Source: PALSA-1006 sp964532405 (GTDB lineage: Bacteria > Pseudomonadota > Gammaproteobacteria > Burkholderiales > Gallionellaceae). Taken from it: a stretch of DNA of 64,000 bases. Position numbers and translations under genes: made by a program. Under the pieces are notes generated by a model. That model made no database searches, was not told the origin of the DNA, and saw nothing but the letters and a program-made list of their open reading frames with translations. Shown here piece after piece: positions 16,369-25,264 of this stretch (position 1 is its first letter; every line of letters begins with the position of its first letter). The DNA lies in the NCBI GenBank assembly GCA_964532405.1, contig CAZHIC010000005.1, positions 25,527 through 89,526 on the forward strand, read 5' to 3'.

Positions 16369-19065
16369 CTATAGCTTCGCCTGCACCCAAGCGGGTACAG
16401 AGGCCAATGCTCCAGCCAGATGCTGCGGCTGCGTACCGCCTGCCTGAGCCATGTCCGGCCTGCCGCCGCCCTTGCCGCCAACTTGCTGCGCGACGAAGTT
16501 CACCAGTTCGCCCGCTTTCACCTTCGCCGTGGCGTCTGCCGTCACACCCGCGATCAGACTCACTTTGCCATCGCTGACCGAGGCCAACAGAATCACGGCG
16601 GATTTGAGTTTGTCTTTCAACTTGTCCAGCGTCTCGCGCAACACTGCCGCATCTGCCCCATCCAGCTTGGCCACCAGCACCTTCACACCATTGATGTCTT
16701 GCGCTTGGCTCAGCAACTCGTCGCCTTGTGCAGAAGCGAGTTTTGATTTCAATGTCGCCAGTTCTTTTTCCAGTGACTTCACGTTGTCGAGAATTTGTCC
16801 GATACGTGCTGCGGCCTCATGCGGTTGTGCCTTCACGGCATCGGCCACTTGCTGCAACTGTTGCTGCTGCTGTTGCACCAATGCCAGCGCGCCCTCGCCC
16901 GTCACCGCTTCCACGCGCCGCACCCCCGCCGCCACACCGCTTTCTGCCACGATCTTGAACAGGCCGATGTCACCGGTACGTTTCACATGCGTACCGCCGC
17001 ACAGTTCGCGCGACGAGCCGATATCCAGCACGCGCACCACATCGCCGTACTTCTCGCCGAACAGCATCATCGCGCCGGTCTTCTGCGCATCTTCGATACC
17101 CATCACGCGCGAACGACACTGCGCATTGGCGAGAATCTCGGCATTCACCATCGCTTCCACTTTGCGAATCTCATCATCGCTCATCGGCTGCGTATGCACA
17201 AAATCGAAGCGGGTTTTGTCCGGGTCAACCTGCGAACCTTTTTGCTGCACATGACTTCCCAGCACTCCGCTCAAAGCTTTGTGCATCAAATGGGTGACGG
17301 AGTGATTGCGCTCGGTGCGCGCACGCGCCGCGACATCCACACGGGCTTGTACGCCGTTGCCCACGCTCAGCTTGCCCGTCTTCACCACACCGTGATGGCC
17401 GAACACCGTGGCCTGTATCTTCTGCGTATCTTCCACCGCGAAGATGCCATGCACGCTACGCAGTTCGCCACTGTCGCCCACCTGACCACCGGACTCGGCG
17501 TAGAACGGCGTGTCATCCAATACCACCACGCCCATATCGCCCTCGGTCAATTCGTTCACCGATACGCCATCCTTGTACAACGCGAGGATGTTGCCCTTGT
17601 GCTCCAAAATTTCGTAACCGTGGAAGGTCGTTACCGGCCCCGAGTATTCGAGGTTCGCCGCCATTTTGAATTTGCCTGCGGCGCGTGCCTGTTCTTTCTG
17701 GCGAGCCATCGCTTTGTCGAACGCCGCAACATCCACCGTCACCCCATGCTCGCGGCATACGTCCTGAGTCAAGTCGAGCGGAAAGCCGAAAGTGTCGTGC
17801 AGCTTGAACGCAGTCTCGCCGCTAATCTGTGGATGCTGGTGGTACGCCCCCAACTGGAGCATGGAGTCTCGTAAATTACTTTGAGGCAACCCAAGAGATA
17901 CTGAGGATCGAATTGAATGTTTGGCTGTGTCAATTTCTTTTTCGAGAATCGCCATGCCATGCTCGATGGTGGCAAAGAAACGTTCCTCTTCCTGCTTAAG
18001 AATTTCCATCACGCGCACTTGCGCCGCCGCCAGCTCGGGGAAAGCCACGCCCATCTGCTCCACCAGATCAGGCACCATCTTGTGGAAGAACGCGGCGCGC
18101 GCGCCCAGTTTGTAGCCGTGGCGTATCGCACGACGGATGATGCGGCGCAGCACGTAGCCGCGACCTTCGTTGCCGGGAATCACGCCGTCGGCGATGAGGA
18201 AGGAACAGGCGCGGATGTGGTCGGACAACACTTTCAACGATGGCGAATCCAGATCGACACACCGTGTCTCGCGCGCTGCGGCCTTAATGAGCGACTGAAA
18301 CAGGTCGATCTCGTAGTTGGCATGCACATGCTGCAACACCGCCGAGATGCGCTCCAGGCCCATGCCGGTATCCACCGACGGCTTGGGCAGCGGGTGCATC
18401 ACGCCCGCTTCGTCGCGGTTGAACTGCATGAACACGTTGTTCCAGATTTCGATAAAGCGGTCGCCGTCTTCCTCGGGCGTGCCGGGCAGACCGCCCGGAA
18501 TATGTGCACCGTGATCGTAAAATATCTCGGTGCACGGGCCGCACGGGCCGGTGTCGCCCATCATCCAGAAATTGTCCGACGCGTAGCGCGCCCCCTTGTT
18601 GTCGCCGATGCGGATCACGCGATCCGCCGCCAGCCCCATCTCCTTGGTCCAGATGTCATACGCCTCGTCGTCCTCGGCATACACGGTGACGTAGAGCTTT
18701 TCTTTGGGCAGTTTAAACACTACCGTGAGCAACTCCCACGCATAGTTGATCGCGTCGCGCTTGAAGTAATCGCCGAAGCTGAAGTTGCCCAGCATCTCGA
18801 AAAAAGTATGGTGACGCGCGGTATAGCCGACGTTCTCCAGATCGTTGTGCTTGCCCCCGGCACGCACACATTTCTGCGACGAAGCCGCACGGGTATAGGT
18901 GCGCTTGTCGAAGCCGAGAAACACATCCTTGAACTGGTTCATCCCCGCGTTGGTGAACAACAGCGTCGGATCTTCGTGCGGCACCAGCGAACTGGAAGGC
19001 ACGATCATGTGGCCTTTAGAGGCAAAATAGTCTAGGAATTTCTGGCGGATTTCACTGCTTTTCAT
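16369..19065 (-). CDS. alaS: Alanyl-tRNA synthetase
   Basis: Class II aminoacyl-tRNA synthetase with C-terminal editing and C-Ala domains. The editing-site zinc ligands are visible as HSVTHLMHKAL and RELCGGTHVKRTGDIG. The C-terminus GGRPDMAQAGG is typical. 898 residues against about 875 usual. Residues about 378-405 (KHSIRSSVSLGLPQ, NLRDSMLQLGAYHQH) have no counterpart I recognise and sit just before the conserved GETAFKLHDTFGFPLDLTQD, suggesting an in-frame insertion of about 25 codons. In relatives alaS follows recA-recX directly; here a restriction-modification gene separates them. Confidence 0.96.
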   Translation of the reverse strand: MKSSEIRQKFLDYFASKGHMIVPSSSLVPHEDPTLLFTNAGMNQFKDVFLGFDKRTYTRAASSQKCVRAGGKHNDLENVGYTARHHTFFEMLGNFSFGDYFKRDAINYAWELLTVVFKLPKEKLYVTVYAEDDEAYDIWTKEMGLAADRVIRIGDNKGARYASDNFWMMGDTGPCGPCTEIFYDHGAHIPGGLPGTPEEDGDRFIEIWNNVFMQFNRDEAGVMHPLPKPSVDTGMGLERISAVLQHVHANYEIDLFQSLIKAAARETRCVDLDSPSLKVLSDHIRACSFLIADGVIPGNEGRGYVLRRIIRRAIRHGYKLGARAAFFHKMVPDLVEQMGVAFPELAAAQVRVMEILKQEEERFFATIEHGMAILEKEIDTAKHSIRSSVSLGLPQSNLRDSMLQLGAYHQHPQISGETAFKLHDTFGFPLDLTQDVCREHGVTVDVAAFDKAMARQKEQARAAGKFKMAANLEYSGPVTTFHGYEILEHKGNILALYKDGVSVNELTEGDMGVVVLDDTPFYAESGGQVGDSGELRSVHGIFAVEDTQKIQATVFGHHGVVKTGKLSVGNGVQARVDVAARARTERNHSVTHLMHKALSGVLGSHVQQKGSQVDPDKTRFDFVHTQPMSDDEIRKVEAMVNAEILANAQCRSRVMGIEDAQKTGAMMLFGEKYGDVVRVLDIGSSRELCGGTHVKRTGDIGLFKIVAESGVAAGVRRVEAVTGEGALALVQQQQQQLQQVADAVKAQPHEAAARIGQILDNVKSLEKELATLKSKLASAQGDELLSQAQDINGVKVLVAKLDGADAAVLRETLDKLKDKLKSAVILLASVSDGKVSLIAGVTADATAKVKAGELVNFVAQQVGGKGGGRPDMAQAGGTQPQHLAGALASVPAWVQAKL

Positions 19066-19139
19066 TGCACACCCTGGATATCAAAAACACACTTGAACAA
19101 GGCACGCATCATAACATTCAGGCACGTCAAAGCCACGCT

Positions 19140-19163
19140 CTAACTCCGCATCTAACTCCGCAT
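19140..19163. repeat. Tandem 12-base duplication at the end of the restriction-modification gene
   Basis: The unit CTAACTCCGCAT occurs twice in a row. Read on the minus strand, the first copy met encodes the last residues Met-Arg-Ser-stop of the restriction-modification gene, and the second repeats the same bases just after the stop. It may be replication slippage or a trace of the insertion event. Confidence 0.8.
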
Positions 19164-21476
19164 CAACGGATAGTCAAGCTCAAACGCCACTGGCATTTCT
19201 GCGGGGATAAGGAGGCTTTTGAAGGTCTTGTTGGCTTGCCGTCCATAGCTATAGCGGTATCGGTTGGCTTTAATGACCATTGAGTAGTAGAGCATTTCAG
19301 CGATACTCATTGCCCGTTTGGGCGTGAGGTAATACAAATCTCTGCCGCTGTAATAGGGCTTGTCCTGATAGAAAGTAGCGAGTACAGAGCCACCTCCAGC
19401 GAGAGATAGCGTATGCGCCGGGTTGGGTTCGTAGCCAATGCGTTTTTCGACATAGGCGGCAATGCCGTTGTTTCTTTCAGAACGGGAGACAAAAGGGATG
19501 GCGTGCCGGTCTGTGCTTTTGCATTCATCGAACTTGTAGAGTTCCATGTTGACCCCGTAGTGAACATCAAACAATGCCTTGAGCGGGACAAGCTGCGTTT
19601 CGGCGGTAACGGCTCTGATGTGTTTATCGGAGGGAAAGGCGTTCAGGAGTGATTGCACAGCGGAGACGTCAATCGTTCTGTTCACGATAACGGAGGCCGC
19701 ATACTCACGGACGGTGTCCTCGAAATCCTCAAAGGTTAAGCCGGAATAATCGGTTTCCATGTAGGCCTCGGCGCACCATTCGTCATCGGCGGTGATGGCT
19801 TTGACGACACTCAACCCTTGGATACTTTCGCGGTTGATGTAGGCGGAGAGCCATTGTGTTTTGATGCGGTCTTTCCAGTAGCCGTGAACATCAAGGCGGC
19901 CCAGGTTTTTGCGTTTGTCGAAACCGTCATCTTTAAAATAGCCAAAGAAGGTCTTCTTGGCTTTAGGGTGTGGCTTGTGGGCGGTGAAGATCATGACACA
20001 GGTGACAACATTGACCTTGGAGTTGAAGAATAACTCGTTGGGCATGGAGAACACGGCCTCAAGGGTGTGCTTGGTAAGCAGTTGTTGTTTTAGGTCGTGG
20101 GGTTTGCCGCTTTGCGATAGGGCGCATTGCATGGGTACGATGGCAACACAAGTGCCTCCGTCAACCAGACAATCAAGGTTGTTGAGAACGAAGGCGAGTT
20201 CTTCGATGTCGCTTTTCTTGTCGCCTTTGTAGGGCGGGTTGAGAAAGCCGACCGTGGGTTTCTTAGCTTTTGCTGCGGCAATGATGTCTTTGTCAAAGCA
20301 ACTACCGTTCTGGATGTTGGTCTTGCCGTCTTGATGAATGTACATGTTGGAGACGGCCAGGGCGTAGATGGTGCTTTGATATTCGGTTCCAATAAGCTGA
20401 GATTGTTTGATATGTTTGATTTTTGCACTGTCACCTTTGGCGTCTGCGATCATTTTTTTCATGGCGGAGATCAAAAATCCGCCCGTGCCGGTGCAGTTGT
20501 CGTAAGCGATGGAGTTTTGGTTGACCTGTGCGACTTCAGTAAAGAATTCAGTAATGTGCGGCGGGGTGAGGACGATGCCCAACCCCTTGTCGCTGTTGGC
20601 ATAGCGCAGGAATTCGATATAGAGCTGGCCGAGCACATCAAAGTATTCATGTGTTTTAATGAAGACATTGATGTGCTCGTCAATGTCTTCAATCAACCCT
20701 TTGAGCGCTCCTTCTTTGGTGGACAGCGTGGTATCGGTGGCGATGAAGCTGAATTGTGTTTCCAGATTCTTAAGTTTGGTGCTACCGATGTTGGCGTTAC
20801 TTAGCCCATCACTGACGGTTTTAATTAGGAAGTCAGCTAGGTTTTGAGCCGTGACTTGATAGGCATATGCCTGTTTGAAAGCGGGGTTTTCAAGGGCAAT
20901 GAGGACGCAGCTTAAAAGCAGGCTGCGCTGCGATTCCGGTATCTTGTAGGTGTGCAGTTGCTCGTTGAGCTTTTTACTGAAAGCTAAAAGGGTGTCGTAA
21001 TCTTGACGGAATTTTTCCGGGCTTTTTAGATAGCCTTTGAGGTAATCATCGGCGGTTAATAGTGATCCAGAAAAAATCGGCGTGGCTTTTTTCTCGCCAT
21101 CCAGATGCAGGAAGTGCGACACCTTGAGCGTAGAGGTAGTTTCGCCGCTGACGGCAATCGCCAGCACGTCAAAGCCTTTGGCAAGGCAGGAAGCATAGAG
21201 CAACACACCATCAACTGCGTAGTCTGCGTATTTGTCGCCAGTACCGCTCTCGTGCTTGAGTGGATTAGCTTTACATTCAACCACAATCAATAGCTTGGGC
21301 GCACCCTTGTGTTGAATAATGAATTCTGGCAAACCTCGCCCCGCCCCTTGCTTGGATGCGGTTTGCAGTAATTTTTTAATTTTAGAGTGGGCGGATTGCT
21401 GCTCTTCAATATCGAGCACGCTGAATTGCTTAAAGTGCGTGCGGACTAAATTTTCAGTGTTGCGTTCGTTAGACAT
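19152..21476 (-). CDS. Single-polypeptide restriction-modification enzyme (N6-adenine methylase with nuclease-like and recognition regions)
   Basis: A 774-residue protein combining three parts. Residues about 45-75 (LPEFIIQHKGAPKLLIVVECKA) resemble a PD-(D/E)xK nuclease core. The middle is an N6-adenine methyltransferase with motif I NCTGTGGFLISAMKK and catalytic motif IV NPPY (TVGFLNPPYKGDKK). The C-terminal 200 residues (VPLKALFDVHYG, GGGSVLATFYQDKPYYSG, SYGRQANKTFKSLLIP) look like one target-recognition domain. This layout suggests a type IIG-like enzyme, where one chain recognises, methylates and cuts. The ATG at 21476 is preferred over a TTG six bases upstream. It is inserted between recX and alaS, which are normally adjacent. 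Nuclease activity is inference. Confidence 0.82.
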   Translation of the reverse strand: MSNERNTENLVRTHFKQFSVLDIEEQQSAHSKIKKLLQTASKQGAGRGLPEFIIQHKGAPKLLIVVECKANPLKHESGTGDKYADYAVDGVLLYASCLAKGFDVLAIAVSGETTSTLKVSHFLHLDGEKKATPIFSGSLLTADDYLKGYLKSPEKFRQDYDTLLAFSKKLNEQLHTYKIPESQRSLLLSCVLIALENPAFKQAYAYQVTAQNLADFLIKTVSDGLSNANIGSTKLKNLETQFSFIATDTTLSTKEGALKGLIEDIDEHINVFIKTHEYFDVLGQLYIEFLRYANSDKGLGIVLTPPHITEFFTEVAQVNQNSIAYDNCTGTGGFLISAMKKMIADAKGDSAKIKHIKQSQLIGTEYQSTIYALAVSNMYIHQDGKTNIQNGSCFDKDIIAAAKAKKPTVGFLNPPYKGDKKSDIEELAFVLNNLDCLVDGGTCVAIVPMQCALSQSGKPHDLKQQLLTKHTLEAVFSMPNELFFNSKVNVVTCVMIFTAHKPHPKAKKTFFGYFKDDGFDKRKNLGRLDVHGYWKDRIKTQWLSAYINRESIQGLSVVKAITADDEWCAEAYMETDYSGLTFEDFEDTVREYAASVIVNRTIDVSAVQSLLNAFPSDKHIRAVTAETQLVPLKALFDVHYGVNMELYKFDECKSTDRHAIPFVSRSERNNGIAAYVEKRIGYEPNPAHTLSLAGGGSVLATFYQDKPYYSGRDLYYLTPKRAMSIAEMLYYSMVIKANRYRYSYGRQANKTFKSLLIPAEMPVAFELDYPLMRS

Positions 21477-21478
21477 GT

Positions 21479-21772
21479 TCAAAAAACACCTTTATTTGTG
21501 GCTAATTCATCCCTTAAGCAAGCGACTATCAAGTGGCTGCCCGTTCTGTCGCCTTTACCGAGTAACAGATTTTCAACGCTGATGTCTTCGTCGATCTCGT
21601 CCCAATGCAATCCACTGCCGCCGCCACTGATCTCACAATGTTCTCGTTGCGCGGTTGTGACATTCAACAGGCGCGAAAAATAAGCCAGCGGCACGCCCAG
21701 CTTGCGGCCATAGGCAAAATCCACCCACATCGTGTTCGCATCGAAACTCACTGCTTTAGCCAAAGAACTCAT
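21479..21772 (-). CDS. DUF2442 family protein upstream of the restriction-modification gene
   Basis: A 97-residue protein with DUF2442 features: VDFAYGRKLGVPLAYFSRLL, then LHWDEIDEDISVENLLLG. Its stop (TGA, 21481-21479) is two bases before the ATG of the restriction-modification gene, so the two are almost certainly translated together. The function of DUF2442 is not established; family members often sit in two-gene modules with DUF4160 or in toxin-antitoxin-like contexts. A control role for the downstream enzyme is only a hypothesis. Confidence 0.8.
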   Translation of the reverse strand: MSSLAKAVSFDANTMWVDFAYGRKLGVPLAYFSRLLNVTTAQREHCEISGGGSGLHWDEIDEDISVENLLLGKGDRTGSHLIVACLRDELATNKGVF

Positions 21773-21787
21773 GCCAGCCCCTTTCTA

Positions 21788-22273
21788 TCACTCGCCGTCT
21801 TCCAATCCTGTCGCGCGCAGCACCTTGAAGATCACCTCCATAGCAAAACCGCGCGATTGCATGAAGCGCATCTGCCGGGCTTTTTCCCTGTCGTCCTGGG
21901 GTGGCGCGCCGAATTTCCGTTGCCACACGTCGCGCGCGGCTTGCAGTTCGCTTTCTTTCAATGCCGGTAACGCCGCGCTGATCAGCTCTTCCGCGATGCC
22001 CTTCTGGCGCAAGTCATGGGTGATGCGTTGCGTGCCGAAGCGGCTGCGTTTGGCGTGCAACAGTTGGGTGGCCGCGCGCGCATCAGATAACCAACCGCGC
22101 GCCGTCAGGTCGTCCAGCAGCGCATCCAGATCGACGGATTGCAACTGTTCAAAATCTTCATCCGCTTGCGCGTAAGGCTGCAACTTGCCGCGCAGCTCTG
22201 CACGGCTGTACTCGCGGCGTGCCAGATACTGCAAAGCACGCGTGCGCAGACTTAATTCAGGCTTTTTCCTCAC
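21788..22273 (-). CDS. recX: Regulatory protein RecX
   Basis: A small modulator that binds and caps RecA filaments. 161 residues built of three-helix repeats, with RALQYLARREYSRAELRGKL at the N-terminus and RFGTQRITHDLRQKGI in the middle. It starts 18 bases after the recA stop, so recA-recX is probably one operon. The ATG at 22273 gives the usual family N-terminus. Confidence 0.93.
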   Translation of the reverse strand: MRKKPELSLRTRALQYLARREYSRAELRGKLQPYAQADEDFEQLQSVDLDALLDDLTARGWLSDARAATQLLHAKRSRFGTQRITHDLRQKGIAEELISAALPALKESELQAARDVWQRKFGAPPQDDREKARQMRFMQSRGFAMEVIFKVLRATGLEDGE

Positions 22274-22291
22274 CCGGATTCACGGACAAAA

Positions 22292-23359
<1,068 letters not shown>

Positions 23360-23413
23360 GTGGATTTCCTTTCAATTGTGGTGGCCAATTATGGCACATC
23401 GATTTGCACCTGC

Positions 23414-23442
23414 ATAGAACGTTCGTTCTTTTATTGTTTCAG
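23414..23442 (-). promoter_or_regulatory. Candidate recA promoter with SOS (LexA) operator
   Basis: Read on the minus strand, CTGAAA (23442-23437) and TTCTAT (23419-23414) are spaced by exactly 17 bases and could be -35 and -10 boxes. Between and over the -10 lies GAACGAACGTTC (23428-23417), which fits the GAAC-N4-GTTC pattern of LexA boxes known from Gram-positive bacteria rather than the CTG-N10-CAG type. It overlaps the last bases of pncC and lies 55-83 bases before the recA ATG. Position supports an SOS operator; protein binding is inference. Confidence 0.5.
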
Positions 23443-23930
23443 GTCGTTTTTTGCATGTCCATCAACAGGTCGAGCACGCCTTGCAGCGCGATACGCGCCG
23501 CTTTCACGCGTATCGCGTCGCGGTCACCGCAAAGATGATGGCGGACAGTCTTCACCGTTCTGCCACTCGCCCATGCGAACCAGACCGTGCCGACCGGTTT
23601 CTCCGGCGTTCCCCCCGTAGGGCCCGCGATACCGCTCACCGCCAATGCCACCTGCGCGCGACTGTATTGCAACGCTCCATCCGCCATTTCGCGTACAGTC
23701 GCTTCGCTCACCGCTCCATATATTTCCAATGTCTCGGGCGAAACACCCAGCATCTCTTCTTTCGAAATATTGGAATAAGTCACGAAGCCGCGATCAAACC
23801 AGGCCGAGCTACCCGACACACGGGTGACCGCCTGCGCGATACCGCCGCCCGTGCAAGACTCTGCTGTCGCCAGCAACATGCCGCGCGACTTGAGCGACTT
23901 GCCAACCTGCTTTACCAATCGGGTACTCAT
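23439..23930 (-). CDS. pncC: CinA C-terminal domain protein, nicotinamide-nucleotide amidase
   Basis: A 163-residue stand-alone CinA C-terminal domain, PncC, which deamidates NMN to NaMN for NAD recycling. Conserved features are ATAESCTGGGIAQAVT, SNISKEEMLGV and AVSGIAGPTGGTPEKPVGTVW. The start at 23930 overlaps the metZ stop (ATGA); a longer frame upstream lies inside metZ. The cinA-recA neighbourhood is widespread. Confidence 0.93.
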   Translation of the reverse strand: MSTRLVKQVGKSLKSRGMLLATAESCTGGGIAQAVTRVSGSSAWFDRGFVTYSNISKEEMLGVSPETLEIYGAVSEATVREMADGALQYSRAQVALAVSGIAGPTGGTPEKPVGTVWFAWASGRTVKTVRHHLCGDRDAIRVKAARIALQGVLDLLMDMQKTT

Positions 23931-25093
23931 AGCCCGCGCACCAAGTCGTTCCGAATATCCACAACAGCTTCCAGCCCGACCGCGATGCGGATCAGGCCAT
24001 CGCTGATGCCCGCCGCCGCGCGCGCTTCGGGTGTGATACGTGCGTGCGTAGTGGTCGCCGGATGCGTGATAGTGGTCTTGGTATCTCCCAGATTTGCGGT
24101 GATGGAAAGCATCTTGGTGTTGTCGATCACACGCCAAGCCGCCGCCTTACCGCCCTTCACCTCGAACGCCACAATGCCGCCGCCAGTCTTTTGCTGCTTC
24201 AGTGCCAGCGCGTGTTGCGGATGCGACGGCAGGCCGGGATAGAACACGCGCGCCACGTTCGGTTGCCGCTCCAACCACTGCGCCAGTTGCAACGCATTCG
24301 CGCTGTGCGCCTCCATACGTATCTTGAGCGTCTCGATGCCTTTCAAAAACACCCATGCGTTGAACGCGCTCATGGTCGGGCCGGTGGTGCGCAAAAAGCC
24401 GTACACCGGTTCCATCAACTTCTTGCTGCCAAGCACCGCGCCGCCCAGCACGCGACCTTGGCCGTCGATGTACTTGGTAGCGGAATGGATCACGATGTCC
24501 GCGCCCAAATCCAACGGGCGTTGCAGGATGGGCGTGCAGAAACAGTTGTCCACCGCCAGCAACGCGCCGCAACCTTTTGCCACCGCCGCGATGGCCGCGA
24601 TGTCGGAGATTTCGGTGAGCGGATTGGACGGCGTCTCCAGAAAAAACAGCTTGGTGTTGGGGCGCACCGCTGCCTGCCACGCCGCGACATCGGTGGCGGA
24701 AACAAAGGTCGTCTCCACGCCGAATTTCTTCAGCACATTGTTGAACAGATTCACCGTCGAACCGAAGATGCTTTGAGACGCGATGACGTGGTCGCCCGCC
24801 TTCAACAAACCCATGCAGGTCGCCAAGATAGCGGACATGCCCGATGCCGTCGCCACGCATTGCTCCGCGCCTTCCAGCGCGGCCAAACGCTGCTCGAACA
24901 TCGTGACCGTGGGGTTGCTGAAGCGCGCATAGATATTGCCCGGCTCTTCGCCGATAAAACGCTTCGCCGCCTGCTCGGCACTGTCGAACACGAAGCTGGA
25001 AGTGAGGAACAGCGCCTCGCTGTGTTCATGGAATTGGCTGCGCTCGGTACCCGCACGCACGGCCAGTGTTTCTAGTTGATATGATTCAGTCAT
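23927..25093 (-). CDS. metZ: O-succinylhomoserine sulfhydrylase
   Basis: PLP enzyme of the Cys/Met metabolism family that makes homocysteine from O-succinylhomoserine and sulfide. The PLP lysine is Lys207 in SATKYIDGQGRVLGG. Other conserved parts are YARFSNPTVTMFEQRLA and ATASGMSAI. 388 residues, normal. It follows purF, the standard betaproteobacterial order, but a terminator at 25139-25172 separates the two, so it probably has its own promoter in the 170-base gap. Confidence 0.93.
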   Translation of the reverse strand: MTESYQLETLAVRAGTERSQFHEHSEALFLTSSFVFDSAEQAAKRFIGEEPGNIYARFSNPTVTMFEQRLAALEGAEQCVATASGMSAILATCMGLLKAGDHVIASQSIFGSTVNLFNNVLKKFGVETTFVSATDVAAWQAAVRPNTKLFFLETPSNPLTEISDIAAIAAVAKGCGALLAVDNCFCTPILQRPLDLGADIVIHSATKYIDGQGRVLGGAVLGSKKLMEPVYGFLRTTGPTMSAFNAWVFLKGIETLKIRMEAHSANALQLAQWLERQPNVARVFYPGLPSHPQHALALKQQKTGGGIVAFEVKGGKAAAWRVIDNTKMLSITANLGDTKTTITHPATTTHARITPEARAAAGISDGLIRIAVGLEAVVDIRNDLVRGL

Positions 25094-25138
25094 GCTCTTC
25101 GTCCTTGCGACCTGTCCGCCCCGACAAAGCCGCCAATG

Positions 25139-25172
25139 AAAAAACCCGGAACGCTTGCGCTAAACCGGGTTT
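25139..25172 (-). terminator. Rho-independent terminator downstream of purF
   Basis: Read on the minus strand, AAACCCGG pairs with CCGGGTTTTTT around the loop TTTAGCGCAAGCGTT, whose GCGC/AAGC part may pair further. A run of T follows. It is about 95 bases after the purF stop and ahead of metZ. Confidence 0.85.
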
Positions 25173-25264
25173 CCCGCGCTTTAGCTGTATTTATTAAGCG
25201 CCCGCAAGCTGTTCCTCAAATCGGCGCAGACAGAAAGTAACACTCCTCACCGCGAGCCGTCAAC

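Noticed and set aside
17917..19035. Long plus-strand open frame opposite alaS
   Set aside because: It lies wholly within a well-conserved gene on the other strand and its translation is rich in His, Arg and Val without domain likeness, as expected of an antisense shadow in GC-rich DNA.
24044..25075. 343-codon plus-strand open frame opposite metZ
   Set aside because: Antisense shadow; metZ motifs cover the same bases.
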